From positions 1 to 40,947 of the forward strand of contig JBGPHT010000062.1 in NCBI GenBank assembly GCA_041484525.1: a DNA stretch of 40,947 nucleotides, in the 5' to 3' direction. Below the pieces are notes generated by a model. The model searched no databases, was not told where the DNA came from, and saw nothing but the letters and a program-made list of their open reading frames with translations. The DNA comes from JBGPHT01 sp041484525. GTDB lineage: Bacteria; Acidobacteriota; Terriglobia; Bryobacterales; Bryobacteraceae. Position 1 is the stretch's first letter, and each line of letters opens with the position of its first letter. Of the stretch, positions 24,365-33,574 are shown one piece after another. The translations under genes were made by a program, and so were the position numbers.

Positions 24365-25723
24365 GTGATCGCTTCCATCAACCCGGCGACGGGCGAAACG
24401 CTGCGCACGTTCGAACCGCTGACGGAATCCCAGATTGAAGACAAACTGGCGCGCGCCGACCGGGCGTTCCGCGAATACCGCCGCACGTCCCTAGCCGACC
24501 GCGTACGGTGGCTGCACGTGGCGGCGGAGATTCTGGAATCGGAGAAGCGCGCGCTGGGGCGCATCATGACGCTCGAAATGGGAAAGCCGATCGTCGCCGC
24601 GCGTGCGGAGGCGGCGAAGTGCGCGCTGGCATGCCGCTACTATGCCGAGCACGGCGCGCGGCTGCTGGCCGACGAACCGGTGGATCGCGCGGGCCGCAGT
24701 TTCATCCGCTACCAGCCGATCGGCCCGGTGCTGGCGGTGATGCCGTGGAATTTTCCGTTCTGGCAGGTCTTCCGCTTTGCGGCGCCGGCGCTTATGGCGG
24801 GCAACGTCGGGCTGCTCAAGCACGCGTCGAACGTGCCGCAGTGCGCGCTGGCCATCGAATATGTGATCCGCCGCGCGGGCTTCCCGGCGGACGTGTTCCA
24901 GGCCCTGCTGATCGAATCGAAGCAGGTGGGGCGCGTGCTCGACGACGCGCGCGTGAAGGCTGTTTCGTTGACGGGCAGCGAAGCCGCGGGTGCGCAAGTG
25001 GCGAGCCACGCGGGGCGGCAGATCAAGAAGTCCGTACTCGAGCTGGGCGGCAGCGATCCATTCATCGTCATGCCCACCGCCGATCTCGAGCGCGCGGTCC
25101 GTACTGCCGCCGAAGCGCGGTGCATCAACAACGGGCAATCGTGCATTGCCGCCAAGCGGTTCATCGTGGACCGGCAGATCGCGGACGAGTTCGAGCGCGG
25201 GTTCGTGGCGGCGATGGAGGCGATGAAGATCGGCGACCCGATGGACGAGAGCACGCAGATCGGGCCGTTAGCGACGCCCGCCATTCTGGAAGGCCTGGAC
25301 GAGCAGGTGCGGCGGTCGGTGCAGTTGGGCGCGCGGGTGCTGACCGGCGGCAAGCGGTTGGATCGGCCGGGCAACTATTACGCGCCAACCGTGTTGGCGG
25401 ACGCGCCCACCGATTCACCGGCGTATCGCGAGGAACTGTTCGGACCGGTGGCTGTATTGTTCCGCGCCGACGGGATCGAGGATGCGATTCGCCTGGCGAA
25501 CGATACCGAGTTTGGCCTGGGCGCATCGGCTTGGACCAACGATGCCACCGAGCAGCAGCGCTTCATCGACGAGATCGAAGCCGGCATGGTGTTCATCAAC
25601 GGGATGGTAGCGTCGGACCCGCGGCTGCCGTTCGGCGGTGTGAAGCGCTCGGGGTATGGAAGGGAGTTGAGCGGGTACGGGATTCGCGAGTTTCAGAACA
25701 TCAAGACGGTAAGAGTGGGGTAG
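24365..25723 (+). CDS. NAD(P)-dependent succinate-semialdehyde-type aldehyde dehydrogenase
   Basis: 452 aa from the GTG at 24365 (VIASINPATGETLRTFEPL), the usual family N-terminus; the frame is open further upstream but those residues overlap the PEP-CTERM gene and are not dehydrogenase-like. Motifs: MPWNFPFWQVFRFAAPALMAGN (cofactor site), SLTGSEAAGAQVASHAG, ELGGSDPFIV with the general-base Glu, INNGQSCIAAKRF with the catalytic Cys, and EELFGPVAVLFR. The length and SINPATGE start are typical of the Sad/YneI/GabD1 group that oxidises succinate semialdehyde to succinate. This fits GABA or amino-acid degradation, plausible beside amide- and peptide-degrading genes. Substrate remains inferred. 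Confidence 0.88.
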   Translation: MIASINPATGETLRTFEPLTESQIEDKLARADRAFREYRRTSLADRVRWLHVAAEILESEKRALGRIMTLEMGKPIVAARAEAAKCALACRYYAEHGARLLADEPVDRAGRSFIRYQPIGPVLAVMPWNFPFWQVFRFAAPALMAGNVGLLKHASNVPQCALAIEYVIRRAGFPADVFQALLIESKQVGRVLDDARVKAVSLTGSEAAGAQVASHAGRQIKKSVLELGGSDPFIVMPTADLERAVRTAAEARCINNGQSCIAAKRFIVDRQIADEFERGFVAAMEAMKIGDPMDESTQIGPLATPAILEGLDEQVRRSVQLGARVLTGGKRLDRPGNYYAPTVLADAPTDSPAYREELFGPVAVLFRADGIEDAIRLANDTEFGLGASAWTNDATEQQRFIDEIEAGMVFINGMVASDPRLPFGGVKRSGYGRELSGYGIREFQNIKTVRVG

Positions 25724-25750
25724 CGGCGCGAACCGCTACCCCTCGGTAGG

Positions 25751-28366
25751 CTAGTTGCCTCCGCCGGCAGCCGTGGCAGGCTCAGGAGGCAGCGAGACTT
25801 TGTTCCAATCGGGCGGCTCGGCGCCCAACAGGTTGTGGACGAAATAGTCCTGCAGGTAGTGCTGAGTTGCCAGCACACCCACGCCGTGATTCTGGCCGGG
25901 AATGTACATCATGTCGAAATGCTTGCCGGCTTTCACCAAAGCGTTGACCACCTGCATCGAGGATGCCGGGTCCACATTGGAATCCATCTCACCGATGATG
26001 ATCAGGGCCTTGCCTTGCAGCCGATGCGCGTTATCCACGTTCGAGGACTCGCCGTACTGCGGTCCCAGGGGCCAGCTCATCCACTGCTCGTTCCACCAGA
26101 TCTTGTCCATGCGATTGTCGTGGCAGCCGCTGTTGGTGACCACCACTTTATAAAACTCAGGATGGAACAGTACGCCGCCGAGTGAGTTCTGGCCGCCGGC
26201 GGAAGTGCCGTAGATTCCCACGCGGCTGATGTCGTAGTAGGAATACTTGGCGGCCGCCGCTTTGTGCCAGAGGATGCGGTCCGGGAATCCCGCGTCGCCC
26301 AGGTTCTTGAAGGCAACGTCGTGGAAGGCCTTCGAGCGGTTGCTGGTGCCCATGCCGTCGATCTGGACGACGATGAATCCGAGTTCCGCCAGCGCCTGCG
26401 TAGCCGAAACCGCACTGAACGTCTTGGGGACGAAGGAGCCCTGCGGGCCGGCGTAAATCTGTTCGATCACGGGATACTTTTTGCTGGGATCGAAATTCAT
26501 GGGCCGCACGATGGTGCCCCAGATGTCGGTCTTGCCGTCGCGTCCTTTGGCGATGAAAACTTCGGGGTAACGGAAGCCGGCAGCGAGCAGCGCGGAGGCG
26601 TCGCCCTTGTCGAGCTCCATCACAACTCGCTGGTCTTCAGCGCTGCGAAGCTGTGCCACCGTCGGCAGGTCCACGCGCGACCAGCTATCCACGTAATACT
26701 TCTTGTCGGGCGAGAATGTCACGGTGTGATTGCCATCGGCGTCAGTCAATTTCGTCAGGCCGGTGCCGTCGAAATTGATGCGGTAATACTGAGTGAAGTA
26801 CGGGTCCTGGCCGGGGTTCATGCCGCCCGCCTCGAACCAGATCTGGCGGCTGGCTTCATCCACGCGATCGACGTTGCGGACTACCCAATCGCCCTTGGTG
26901 ATCTGGTTTTTCACTTTGCCCGTGACGCCGTCGTAGAGGTAGAGGTGTTCCCATCCGTCGCGCTCCGAGGCCCAGATAATCTCCTTGCCGTCGTTGACAT
27001 CCTGGCGATATCGCCGGCCGCCCGACAGGCCGGGACCCAAGAGGTTGTAGTAGAAGAAGGTCTTGGTCTCTTCCGAAATGAGGGGGCGCGCCTTGCCGGT
27101 TTCGGCGCTCACTTCGATAACGCGGTAGACCTGGTGGCCGCGCTGGTTGTATTCGAAACTGAAGCCGCGGCTGTCCTTCCACCACACCGGCGTCGTGAGG
27201 TTGTAAGCGTTCGGGAACAGGGCATGGTCGATCTCGACCTCTTTCTTCGTGGCGACATCGAAGAGGGCGGGAAACGCGATATCCAGAGCGTCACCCGGCT
27301 TGCGGTACAAGATGGAAGAGTGCTTCGGCTGAACCTGGTCTGCCGGCGACGATTCGATGTAGTGAACCTGTCGGTCATAACCGGGGCGCGTGTGGTAGGC
27401 CGCGAGTTTCTTGGAATCGGGCGACCAGGCAACCGACCGCAAGGTATAGTAATTCCCTTCCGAACCGTCGAAGCTCAGGGGAGTGGCCGGCTCGGTACTT
27501 CCCACCGGCCGCAGGAACACGTTGAAGTTCTCGATGAGCGCTTCCCATTTGCCGTCGAAAGAGCGGCACACGGGAGTTTCAGCAGCCGGTTGTCCGGCGG
27601 CGGCGGCAGCCGCGGCGCCACGTCCACCTCGTCCGCCGCGTCCCTGGCCGCCTTGCCCCTGTGCTTGGGCGCGCGGGGCGCATCCGGTTTGAGCCTGGCC
27701 GAAACCGCCTGGACTGCCGGCGTCTTGCGGAGAAGGCGCCTGATATTCGAGGCCGTCCACCGGGTCGCCACCTATCATCTCGGGAGCGGCGAGCAAATCG
27801 TCGTCGCGCAAAGATGGATCTTCCGGTGCGCCACGGCCGCCGCGACCGCCGGCCCCAGGTTGCGGGATGGCCTCGCCCTTGGTGCAAGTGTAGGCGGTGA
27901 GGTTGCACTTATACAGGAAGCCCGCGGCGCCGAACTCGATGGCGCGCTCGCTATCCATGAATGTGAGCGCTCCCGGTGTGGGGCCGAAAGCACCACGTCC
28001 GCCGCCACCACGTCCGCCGAGAACCGGCGCGAACGGCAACGCCAGCCCGGTGTAACTGCCTCCCGATGCCGCGGAGATTGCGGACGCGAGTCTGTCGTGA
28101 TCGAAGGCGGGCTTCTTGGTGCCTGCGGTCGCGTCCACCAAAACGAATTCCGTGCCTCCCCTGACCGGCCTGTAATACCAGAGGTGGTCTGAGTCGCCGA
28201 TCCAGTTGGCCGCGCCCGGGGCATTGACTACCAGCCCGCGCGACTTCGCTTGCAGACCCTGGCCGCGTTGATAATCGGCGAGAGTTCCCTGAGACAGGGC
28301 CAAGCCGGCAAACAGACTTGCCGCCGCGAAGGCGCGAGCGGTTGACATCGGAATTGCGAATTTCAT
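25751..28366 (-). CDS. Secreted S9-family peptidase, dipeptidyl-peptidase IV type
   Basis: 871 aa. Sec signal at ~1-25 (ARAFAAASLFAGLALSQG). The beta-propeller (DPPIV_N) spans ~280-600. Low-complexity Gly/Arg/Ala stretches interrupt the N-terminal part: GGRGGGGRGAFG near 118, GGRGGRGAPED near 175, and GQGGQGRGGRGGRG followed by poly-Ala near 240-265. The alpha/beta hydrolase domain (~640-850) has the full triad: YGTSAGGQ (Ser ~724), GEMDSNVDP (Asp ~795), GQNHGVG (His ~825). Expected role: removal of N-terminal dipeptides, often Xaa-Pro, from peptides outside the cytoplasm. AGGAGGT lies 4 bp before the ATG, the strongest ribosome site in the window, and a TACAAT (28408-28413) on the minus strand may be its -10 box. 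It converges on the aldehyde dehydrogenase gene. Confidence 0.93.
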   Translation of the reverse strand: MKFAIPMSTARAFAAASLFAGLALSQGTLADYQRGQGLQAKSRGLVVNAPGAANWIGDSDHLWYYRPVRGGTEFVLVDATAGTKKPAFDHDRLASAISAASGGSYTGLALPFAPVLGGRGGGGRGAFGPTPGALTFMDSERAIEFGAAGFLYKCNLTAYTCTKGEAIPQPGAGGRGGRGAPEDPSLRDDDLLAAPEMIGGDPVDGLEYQAPSPQDAGSPGGFGQAQTGCAPRAQAQGQGGQGRGGRGGRGAAAAAAAGQPAAETPVCRSFDGKWEALIENFNVFLRPVGSTEPATPLSFDGSEGNYYTLRSVAWSPDSKKLAAYHTRPGYDRQVHYIESSPADQVQPKHSSILYRKPGDALDIAFPALFDVATKKEVEIDHALFPNAYNLTTPVWWKDSRGFSFEYNQRGHQVYRVIEVSAETGKARPLISEETKTFFYYNLLGPGLSGGRRYRQDVNDGKEIIWASERDGWEHLYLYDGVTGKVKNQITKGDWVVRNVDRVDEASRQIWFEAGGMNPGQDPYFTQYYRINFDGTGLTKLTDADGNHTVTFSPDKKYYVDSWSRVDLPTVAQLRSAEDQRVVMELDKGDASALLAAGFRYPEVFIAKGRDGKTDIWGTIVRPMNFDPSKKYPVIEQIYAGPQGSFVPKTFSAVSATQALAELGFIVVQIDGMGTSNRSKAFHDVAFKNLGDAGFPDRILWHKAAAAKYSYYDISRVGIYGTSAGGQNSLGGVLFHPEFYKVVVTNSGCHDNRMDKIWWNEQWMSWPLGPQYGESSNVDNAHRLQGKALIIIGEMDSNVDPASSMQVVNALVKAGKHFDMMYIPGQNHGVGVLATQHYLQDYFVHNLLGAEPPDWNKVSLPPEPATAAGGGN

Positions 28367-28370
28367 CCTT

Positions 28371-28377
28371 ACCTCCT
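28371..28377 (-). promoter_or_regulatory. Strong Shine-Dalgarno AGGAGGT of the S9 peptidase gene
   Basis: Minus-strand AGGAGGT lies 4 bp before the ATG at 28366. Unlike many genes here, this one clearly has a leader and a full ribosome site. Confidence 0.75.
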
Positions 28378-28510
28378 GCTGCTGTGGTCGATGGAATCTT
28401 CCTCAGTATTGTACAGCTTATTGAAACGGCTTACGCGGCGGCGACCGGCTGCCTCCGGCGGCGTGCCGTATGAAAGAGTTTAGGTGCAGCGCAAGCGCTT
28501 ACGCGGGCCG

Positions 28511-30270
28511 CTATCGTTGCGCAATCGTTGGCGGCAGAACCGGCTGTTCCGGAATCGCGGCGCCATCGGTGCGCGGATCGGAGCCAGCGAAGTTGACGCC
28601 TCTTTTGGCGTCGCGCATCACGGCCTCGCCGTTGCCCATGGCACCCGAGAAGCCGGCCATCGGCGTGATGATGTGGCCGCGCCGCGCCAGTTCCTGACGG
28701 ATGGCTTCGGGGACACGCGTCTCCATTTGGACGTCGCAACCCTCGAAGGTCCCCTTCGTGAACCGCGCCGATTCGAGCGCCATCTGGACGTTCATGTTGA
28801 AGTCGACAATATTCGCCACGAATTGTGCGTGCGCCTGCGACTGGTTCCATCCGCCCATGATGCCGAAGCCGATCGAGATGTCTCCCTTGCGCATGAACGC
28901 AGGAATGATGGTGTGCAGCGGCCGTTTTCGTCCGGCGAGCGAGTTTGGTTTGCCCGGTTCGAGCTCGAGCCCGCGCCGCGATTGTGGAACGAGAAGCCGG
29001 CGCCCGGCGCGACCAGGCCGGTTCCGTACCCGGCGTAGTTGCTCTGGATCAATGAGACGATGTTGCCTTCTTTGTCGATCGCCGACATATAAATCGTCTC
29101 GTGCCCGTGCGCATCCAGAGTCTGGCTGCTCTCCGACGGCAGCACTTTGCAGGACGCCTTGTCCATGTCGATCAGCGCGGCACGGCGTTTGGCGAGATCT
29201 TTCGACAGCATCTCCGGCACCGGCACCGGACAGAACCGCGGATCGCCCACATAGCGCGCCATGTCGGCATAGGCAAGCTTCTTGGCTTCGATCATCACGT
29301 GCAATGCGGCGGCGGAATTGTGGCCGTAGTCTTTGAGCGGAAAGTTCTCCATGATGTTGAGCATGGAGAGCGCGGCCACACCTTGTCCGTTCGGAGGAAG
29401 CTCGTACACTTGCCAGCCGCGGTAGGTGGTCGCGATCGGCTCCACCCATTCGGGCTCAAACTCCGCGAAGTCCTCGACGGTGTGGGCGCCTCCCTGCGCC
29501 CGCAGGAACTTGACGAGCGACTCGGCCATTTTCCCTTTGTAGTAGCCGTCGCGGCCTTTGGCGGCAACTTGCCGCAGCGATTCGCCGAGCGCGGGATTCT
29601 TGAAGACATCGCCGAGTTGCGGTCGCGCGCCCGTCGGCATGTAGGTTTCTTTGTAGCCCGGCTGCTTGAGAAGGGCCTGGTTGATCCAAGCGCGCGCGCC
29701 GATCTCGGGGAGCGGAAATCCGTTCTCCGCATAGAAAATCGCGGACGCCAGAAGTTCCGGGAACGTCTTGGTCCCGAAGCGGCGGCGCAGCGCATCCCAT
29801 CCGGCAACGCAACCCGGCACCGTGATGGCGTGGACGCCGATGCGGTCGATCTTGTCGATGCTCCTGCCCTTCAGGTAATCGATGGTCAGCGCTTTGGGCG
29901 TCCAGCCGCTCGAATTCAACCCGTAGACCTTCCCGGTCTTCGCCTCACACACGATGGCGAAGAGATCGCCGCCCATTCCGTTGACGTATGGCTGCGTGAG
30001 GCCGAGCACGGCGTTGGCCGCGATGGCGGCATCGATGGCGTTGCCTCCCGATTCCAGCATCTTGGCGCCGGCCTGCGAAGCCAGAAACTGAGAAGCGGCG
30101 ACGATGCCGTAGCGCGTCACGATCATCGAGCGCGCCTGCTCGCGCGGCGGCCCCAGGCGGGCGGCCGCGGCGGCAGCAGCGTTGGCAGCAGCGGCGGCAG
30201 CGGTGGGAGGCGAATCGTCCTGCGCGAAGACGCCGAGAGAAAACAGCAGGGCCGCACACAACAATTTCAT
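28511..30270 (-). pseudogene. Gamma-glutamyltransferase with a single-base frameshift
   Basis: Secreted GGT-family Ntn hydrolase: signal peptide (MKLLCAALLFSLGVFA), a poly-Ala linker near 22-38, then the GGT body (AGAKMLESGGNAIDAAIAAN, NGMGGDLFAIV). The autoprocessing Thr is in HGHETIYMSAID near residue 391, as in YwrD-like members. After GFSFHNRGAG the frame breaks: the expected FELEPG... continues one base out of register as LELEPGKPNSLAGRKRPLHT, through IGFGIMGGWNQ to the stop at 28511-28513. At 28967-28971 the codon for Phe lacks one base. Without it, translation reads 53 wrong residues and stops at 28792, losing much of the small subunit. Either a recent mutation or a sequencing/assembly error; both halves are otherwise well conserved. 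GGTs hydrolyse or transfer gamma-glutamyl groups, for example of glutathione. Confidence 0.88.
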
Positions 30271-30276
30271 AGCGGG

Positions 30277-30282
30277 AGAGTA
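30277..30282 (-). promoter_or_regulatory. Candidate -10 box (TACTCT) before the GGT gene
   Basis: On the minus strand TACTCT ends 6 bp before the ATG at 30270, with no Shine-Dalgarno sequence between. Weak match to the consensus, but it fits the pattern at other starts. Confidence 0.28.
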
Positions 30283-30305
30283 GCATAGGCAGGCTTCGGA
30301 ACCCA

Positions 30306-30382
30306 GTGGGGCAAGCCCCCAAAGCCCGCGGCCGGGCTCCTGTCCGGCCTCTTGGGGCGCCGACGACCTCGCGGGGCAAGCC
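30306..30382. repeat. GC-rich gap with a short direct repeat and hairpin
   Basis: gtggggcaagcc (30306-30317) recurs as gcggggcaagcc (30371-30382), 11 of 12 bases identical. Between them agcccg (30323-30328) pairs with cgggct (30332-30337) around a very short loop. The gap lies after the acylase stop and before the GGT start. It may help transcript termination, but there is no U-tract. Confidence 0.35.
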
Positions 30383-30405
30383 AGCCAGGGGGCAGGCCCA
30401 CTGCC

Positions 30406-32598
30406 TCAGCTTCCCGGATGATATTCCCGCTCGGTGTGCCCCTTCAGTTGCGAGCGGTAGAAGTAGACTTCCCGCAGGTCGCCCGTGCTGTACCGCTTGG
30501 CCTGATCGTTGAAATGGGGGGACGACGGATGGCCGCTCTCCCCACCGGCTGTCACCGCCCTGGCATGCACCGTCTCACCGAACTCGACCACGGCGACGAA
30601 ACTGTTCCCGCTGGTGCCATACCACTTCTTCGTCCCCGGGTACGCGCGCGCTCCGAATGAGGCCAGCGAGCCCCATTGCGAAGAAGTGAAGCCGACGGGA
30701 ATACTCGGCCCCGCGTCGTTGAATGGATGCACGATGTCACCGGTGAGGCGCTGGAATCGATTGATGTCGCCCCACGGCGTTTTCCAACTCCCGAAGTCGG
30801 CGTGCAGTTTGTCGGACGCCGCGGACAGCGACTCGAGGAGTTGCTCCGCGGGCGCGCTGCCGATGGCGTCGTCGATAGACGCGCCTGCTCTTCTCCCACC
30901 GCCGCCCAAGCGCCGCCGGACATCCTCGCCCCAGAACACCGCAAGGGATGTAGGGACGGAGTCCACCGACCAGCGGAGATCCCACTTGCGCAGCAGTCCG
31001 ATCTGCTCAGCCACTTTCGCTTTCAGGGGATTGGCGGCGGGCGTGTTGTCCCAGGCCTTAATCAGGGCTGGGATCGGCTTCTCGAACCACGTGAGGTAGC
31101 TGTCGTACGCCGCGGCAATGAGGGAACTGACGGTGAAATCCTTCGTATCTTGCAGGACCCGGATCGCGTGCAGTCCACGCGCGGACTCACCGCCGTTCTC
31201 TACATAAGCAGGATAGTCTGCCTTTTTCGGACTGCTCGGCCCGGCCGCGGACCACGGCCAGTTGTTGGCGTTGTAGAGCCAACCGCTCTGGGGGTTCAGC
31301 AACTGCGGTGTCTCGTCGACAGAATGAAGTCCGTGCCACTCCGTCGCCGGATTACTGCCATCGACCGGCTTCGTCCAGTCGAAACTGGTATCGCGTTTGG
31401 GAATAAAGTTGCCGTGGAAGTAGGCGATGTCGCCGTCGGCATCGGCAAAGATGGTGTTATTCGACGAGTTCGCCTGCAGCTCCATCGTCTTCCGGTACGA
31501 CTTGTAGTCCTTCGCCTTGGTGCGCACGTAGGATTGCGTCAGCGCCTTCACGGGTTCCTGCATCAACCGGATGCTTACCCACTTGCCGTTCGCCTCGCGG
31601 ACGATCGGCCCGTGATGCGTGCGGTAGACGGTGAATTTCTTCTCGGCAGCACCCTTGTCCGTCTTGTACGGCACCGTGATCTCCGTCGCCACCACCGGAC
31701 GCTCCTCGTTCCCGTACTTGTAATAGAATCGCCCGTCCCTCTTCTCTACTGTCTCGAGATACTCATCGACCGCATCCACGCCGCTCGATGTGTGCATCCA
31801 GCCGGTGCGGTCGTTGAATCCCTGATAGATGAAGAATTGGCCCCACGTCACGGCGCCGTACGCGTTCAGCCCTTCGTCGCTCACCATCTGCAGCTCGGAC
31901 CGGAAGAAGAAAGAGGTGTGGGGATTGATCAGCAGCAGGGCATGGTGCGAGGCGGCGTTGGAGGGCGCGACGGCGATGCCGTTCGAGCCCGTGGGCTCCG
32001 CAGGCTGGCCTTCCTCACTCTGGCGGTTAAGCGCAAGGCTCACGGGACTCTTGCCGTAGAACGACTGGAGTTGGTTGAGATTCACGCGCTCGATGTCGCC
32101 GCCGATGCTGCCCTCGGTGAAAGACAGGGCCATCCAGGGCTCGAAGTGCTGGATGACTCTCGGCTTCACATCGGGGTGCTTGGAGAGGTAGTAGTTCAGG
32201 CCGTCGGCGAATGCGTTCATCAGCGCCTTCAACCACGCCGGGCTGACGGCGTATTGTTTCTTCAGCGCCTCGGGGTCGATGAAGAGCTTCATGCGCAGGT
32301 CCTGGTAGATCTTGGACTCACCCTCCGCCTCCGCCAGGCGCCCCATCGAGTTGATGTAGTTCGTCTCGACGCGATTGAAGTCGTCCTCGGCCTGGACGTA
32401 CACCGTGCCGAAGACCGTGTCGGCGTCGGTTTTTCCGTAGACGTGCGCGATTCCCCAATCGTCCCGGACGATGTTGACATCTCGGGCCTGTTTCTCCCAG
32501 CGTGTGACGTCCTTGTCTCCGGCTGCCTGGAAAGCGCCGCAAGCGGATGCGGCTGCAAGAATCAGAATGAGTTGCTTTGGCCAAGGTATGTGCTTCAT
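30406..32598 (-). CDS. Secreted penicillin-acylase-family N-terminal nucleophile hydrolase
   Basis: 730 aa. Signal peptide ~1-25 (LILILAAASACGAFQAAG). The alpha-chain region (VNIVRDDWGIAHVYGKTDADTVFG) is the typical family start. The autocatalytic cleavage/nucleophile site is GSNGIAVAPS with Ser near residue 204, and beta-chain landmarks include LLINPHTSF, NNTIFADADGDIAYFHGNF and WLYNANNWPW. Such enzymes cleave amide bonds of acylated compounds (penicillins, N-acyl-homoserine lactones, aculeacin-like lipopeptides); the substrate is not predictable. It lies 18 bp after the TIM-barrel isomerase gene and before a second Ntn hydrolase gene, GGT, on the same strand. TAGAAT overlapping the isomerase stop (32613-32618) could be an internal promoter 14 bp upstream. 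Confidence 0.9.
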   Translation of the reverse strand: MKHIPWPKQLILILAAASACGAFQAAGDKDVTRWEKQARDVNIVRDDWGIAHVYGKTDADTVFGTVYVQAEDDFNRVETNYINSMGRLAEAEGESKIYQDLRMKLFIDPEALKKQYAVSPAWLKALMNAFADGLNYYLSKHPDVKPRVIQHFEPWMALSFTEGSIGGDIERVNLNQLQSFYGKSPVSLALNRQSEEGQPAEPTGSNGIAVAPSNAASHHALLLINPHTSFFFRSELQMVSDEGLNAYGAVTWGQFFIYQGFNDRTGWMHTSSGVDAVDEYLETVEKRDGRFYYKYGNEERPVVATEITVPYKTDKGAAEKKFTVYRTHHGPIVREANGKWVSIRLMQEPVKALTQSYVRTKAKDYKSYRKTMELQANSSNNTIFADADGDIAYFHGNFIPKRDTSFDWTKPVDGSNPATEWHGLHSVDETPQLLNPQSGWLYNANNWPWSAAGPSSPKKADYPAYVENGGESARGLHAIRVLQDTKDFTVSSLIAAAYDSYLTWFEKPIPALIKAWDNTPAANPLKAKVAEQIGLLRKWDLRWSVDSVPTSLAVFWGEDVRRRLGGGGRRAGASIDDAIGSAPAEQLLESLSAASDKLHADFGSWKTPWGDINRFQRLTGDIVHPFNDAGPSIPVGFTSSQWGSLASFGARAYPGTKKWYGTSGNSFVAVVEFGETVHARAVTAGGESGHPSSPHFNDQAKRYSTGDLREVYFYRSQLKGHTEREYHPGS

Positions 32599-32616
32599 GA
32601 GTGACTCTGCTTGATT

Positions 32617-33462
32617 CTACCCGAGGAACTTCATCACGTAGTCGATGTTGCGGCGCGTCTGTTCCACGCACGCCTCCGGGGTCGCGTGGGGCGTCTCGAA
32701 GGCAAACCAGCCTTCGAAGCCGGACTTCTTGATCGCGGGGAACGCCTTCGTCCAATCGACTAGTCCGGGTTCCTCCATCAACTTGTTTCCATTCTTGAGA
32801 TGCATCTGGCAGATGCTGCTGCCCAGGGTTTCGATGCCTTTGAGGCCCTCGCCATTGTGCACCATGCTCTCGGTGCCGGTCGCATCCCAATAGGCGCGGA
32901 CGGCAGGGTGCGCGACCAGCCCCAGCAACTTGACGTACTCGCCGGTGGTGAGCGAGAGTTCCAGACCGAGGGTAATGCCGGCATCCTCCGCCACGGGTGC
33001 GAGCCGCTTCAACAACTCGACCACCGGCCCATACGACGCCTCGTCATCCATCTTGGGGCAGGTTTCGCGGAACCCGGGAACCAGCACCACGCTCGCGCCC
33101 AGTATCTCGCCGGCGTGGATGGTCTTGCGGAGTGACTCCTCGGCCGGACCGGTGATGAGAATCGAACCGCGGGCGGGAAGACTGCCACCCATGGACACCG
33201 TGCGCATCTTCCATCGGTTCGCCTCGCGCTTGTAGGTGAGGACGGTCTCGCGATCCCACAACTTGGACCGTGTCGTTTGCACTTCCACGCCGGACAGGCC
33301 GGGAATACTGGCGGCCAGTTCATACACGCCGGGCGAGGAAACGCGCAGCATGTTCCCTTCACGATGCGCGAGCTTGATCGGGGATCGGGCGGCCCACGCC
33401 GCGGTCGCCGATGCGGCAGCAGCCGATAAAGCGGAGAAAAGGAATTGGCGGCGATTGGGCAT
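32617..33462 (-). CDS. Tat-exported sugar phosphate isomerase/epimerase-like TIM-barrel protein
   Basis: 281 aa from ATG 33462; an ATG at 33474 would add four residues, and neither has a Shine-Dalgarno sequence. The N-terminus has a twin-arginine signal (NRRQFLFSALSAAAASATAAWAA, shown as NRRQFLFSALSAAAA). The rest is an AP-endonuclease-2/xylose-isomerase-like barrel: SIPGLSGVEVQTTRS, LGASVVLVPGF, AEDAGITLGLELS, AYWDATGTESM, ICQMHLKNGNK and GFEGWFAFETPHATPE. Acidic and His residues at strand ends (ELS, WDATG, MHLKNGN) fit a metal site. Family members isomerise or epimerise sugars and inositols; exported versions are common near Gfo/Idh/MocA genes. It is immediately upstream of the acylase gene, with which it is probably cotranscribed. 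Confidence 0.82.
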   Translation of the reverse strand: MPNRRQFLFSALSAAAASATAAWAARSPIKLAHREGNMLRVSSPGVYELAASIPGLSGVEVQTTRSKLWDRETVLTYKREANRWKMRTVSMGGSLPARGSILITGPAEESLRKTIHAGEILGASVVLVPGFRETCPKMDDEASYGPVVELLKRLAPVAEDAGITLGLELSLTTGEYVKLLGLVAHPAVRAYWDATGTESMVHNGEGLKGIETLGSSICQMHLKNGNKLMEEPGLVDWTKAFPAIKKSGFEGWFAFETPHATPEACVEQTRRNIDYVMKFLG

Positions 33463-33561
33463 GATTGATGACATTAGAACATTTTCTTCTCGAACGTGTC
33501 GGGCGGCGGCAGGCGAGTTGTTTGGCCGCTCTCACCAAGTCCCCGAACCCTCGACAAGCAG

Positions 33562-33567
33562 TAGAAT
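33562..33567 (+). promoter_or_regulatory. Candidate -10 box (TAGAAT) of hicBA, possibly leaderless
   Basis: TAGAAT matches TATAAT at 5 of 6 positions and ends 7 bp before the hicB ATG at 33575. There is no Shine-Dalgarno sequence. No -35 box at the usual distance. Confidence 0.45.
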
Positions 33568-33574
33568 AGTGGCT

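Noticed and set aside
27580..28030. G/C-rich repetitive stretches suggestive of a repeat array
   Set aside because: They encode irregular Gly/Arg/Ala runs in the peptidase frame; there are no regular spacers or conserved repeat units, so not CRISPR.
26264..28192. 642-codon open frame on the plus strand
   Set aside because: It lies antisense to the S9 peptidase, whose catalytic triad and Shine-Dalgarno sequence are clear.
30676..32604. 642-codon open frame on the plus strand
   Set aside because: Antisense to the penicillin acylase gene; low-information Arg/Val-rich translation without domain.
33236..33574. Long N-terminal extension of HicB
   Set aside because: The extension is antisense to the TIM-barrel isomerase gene and unlike HicB.
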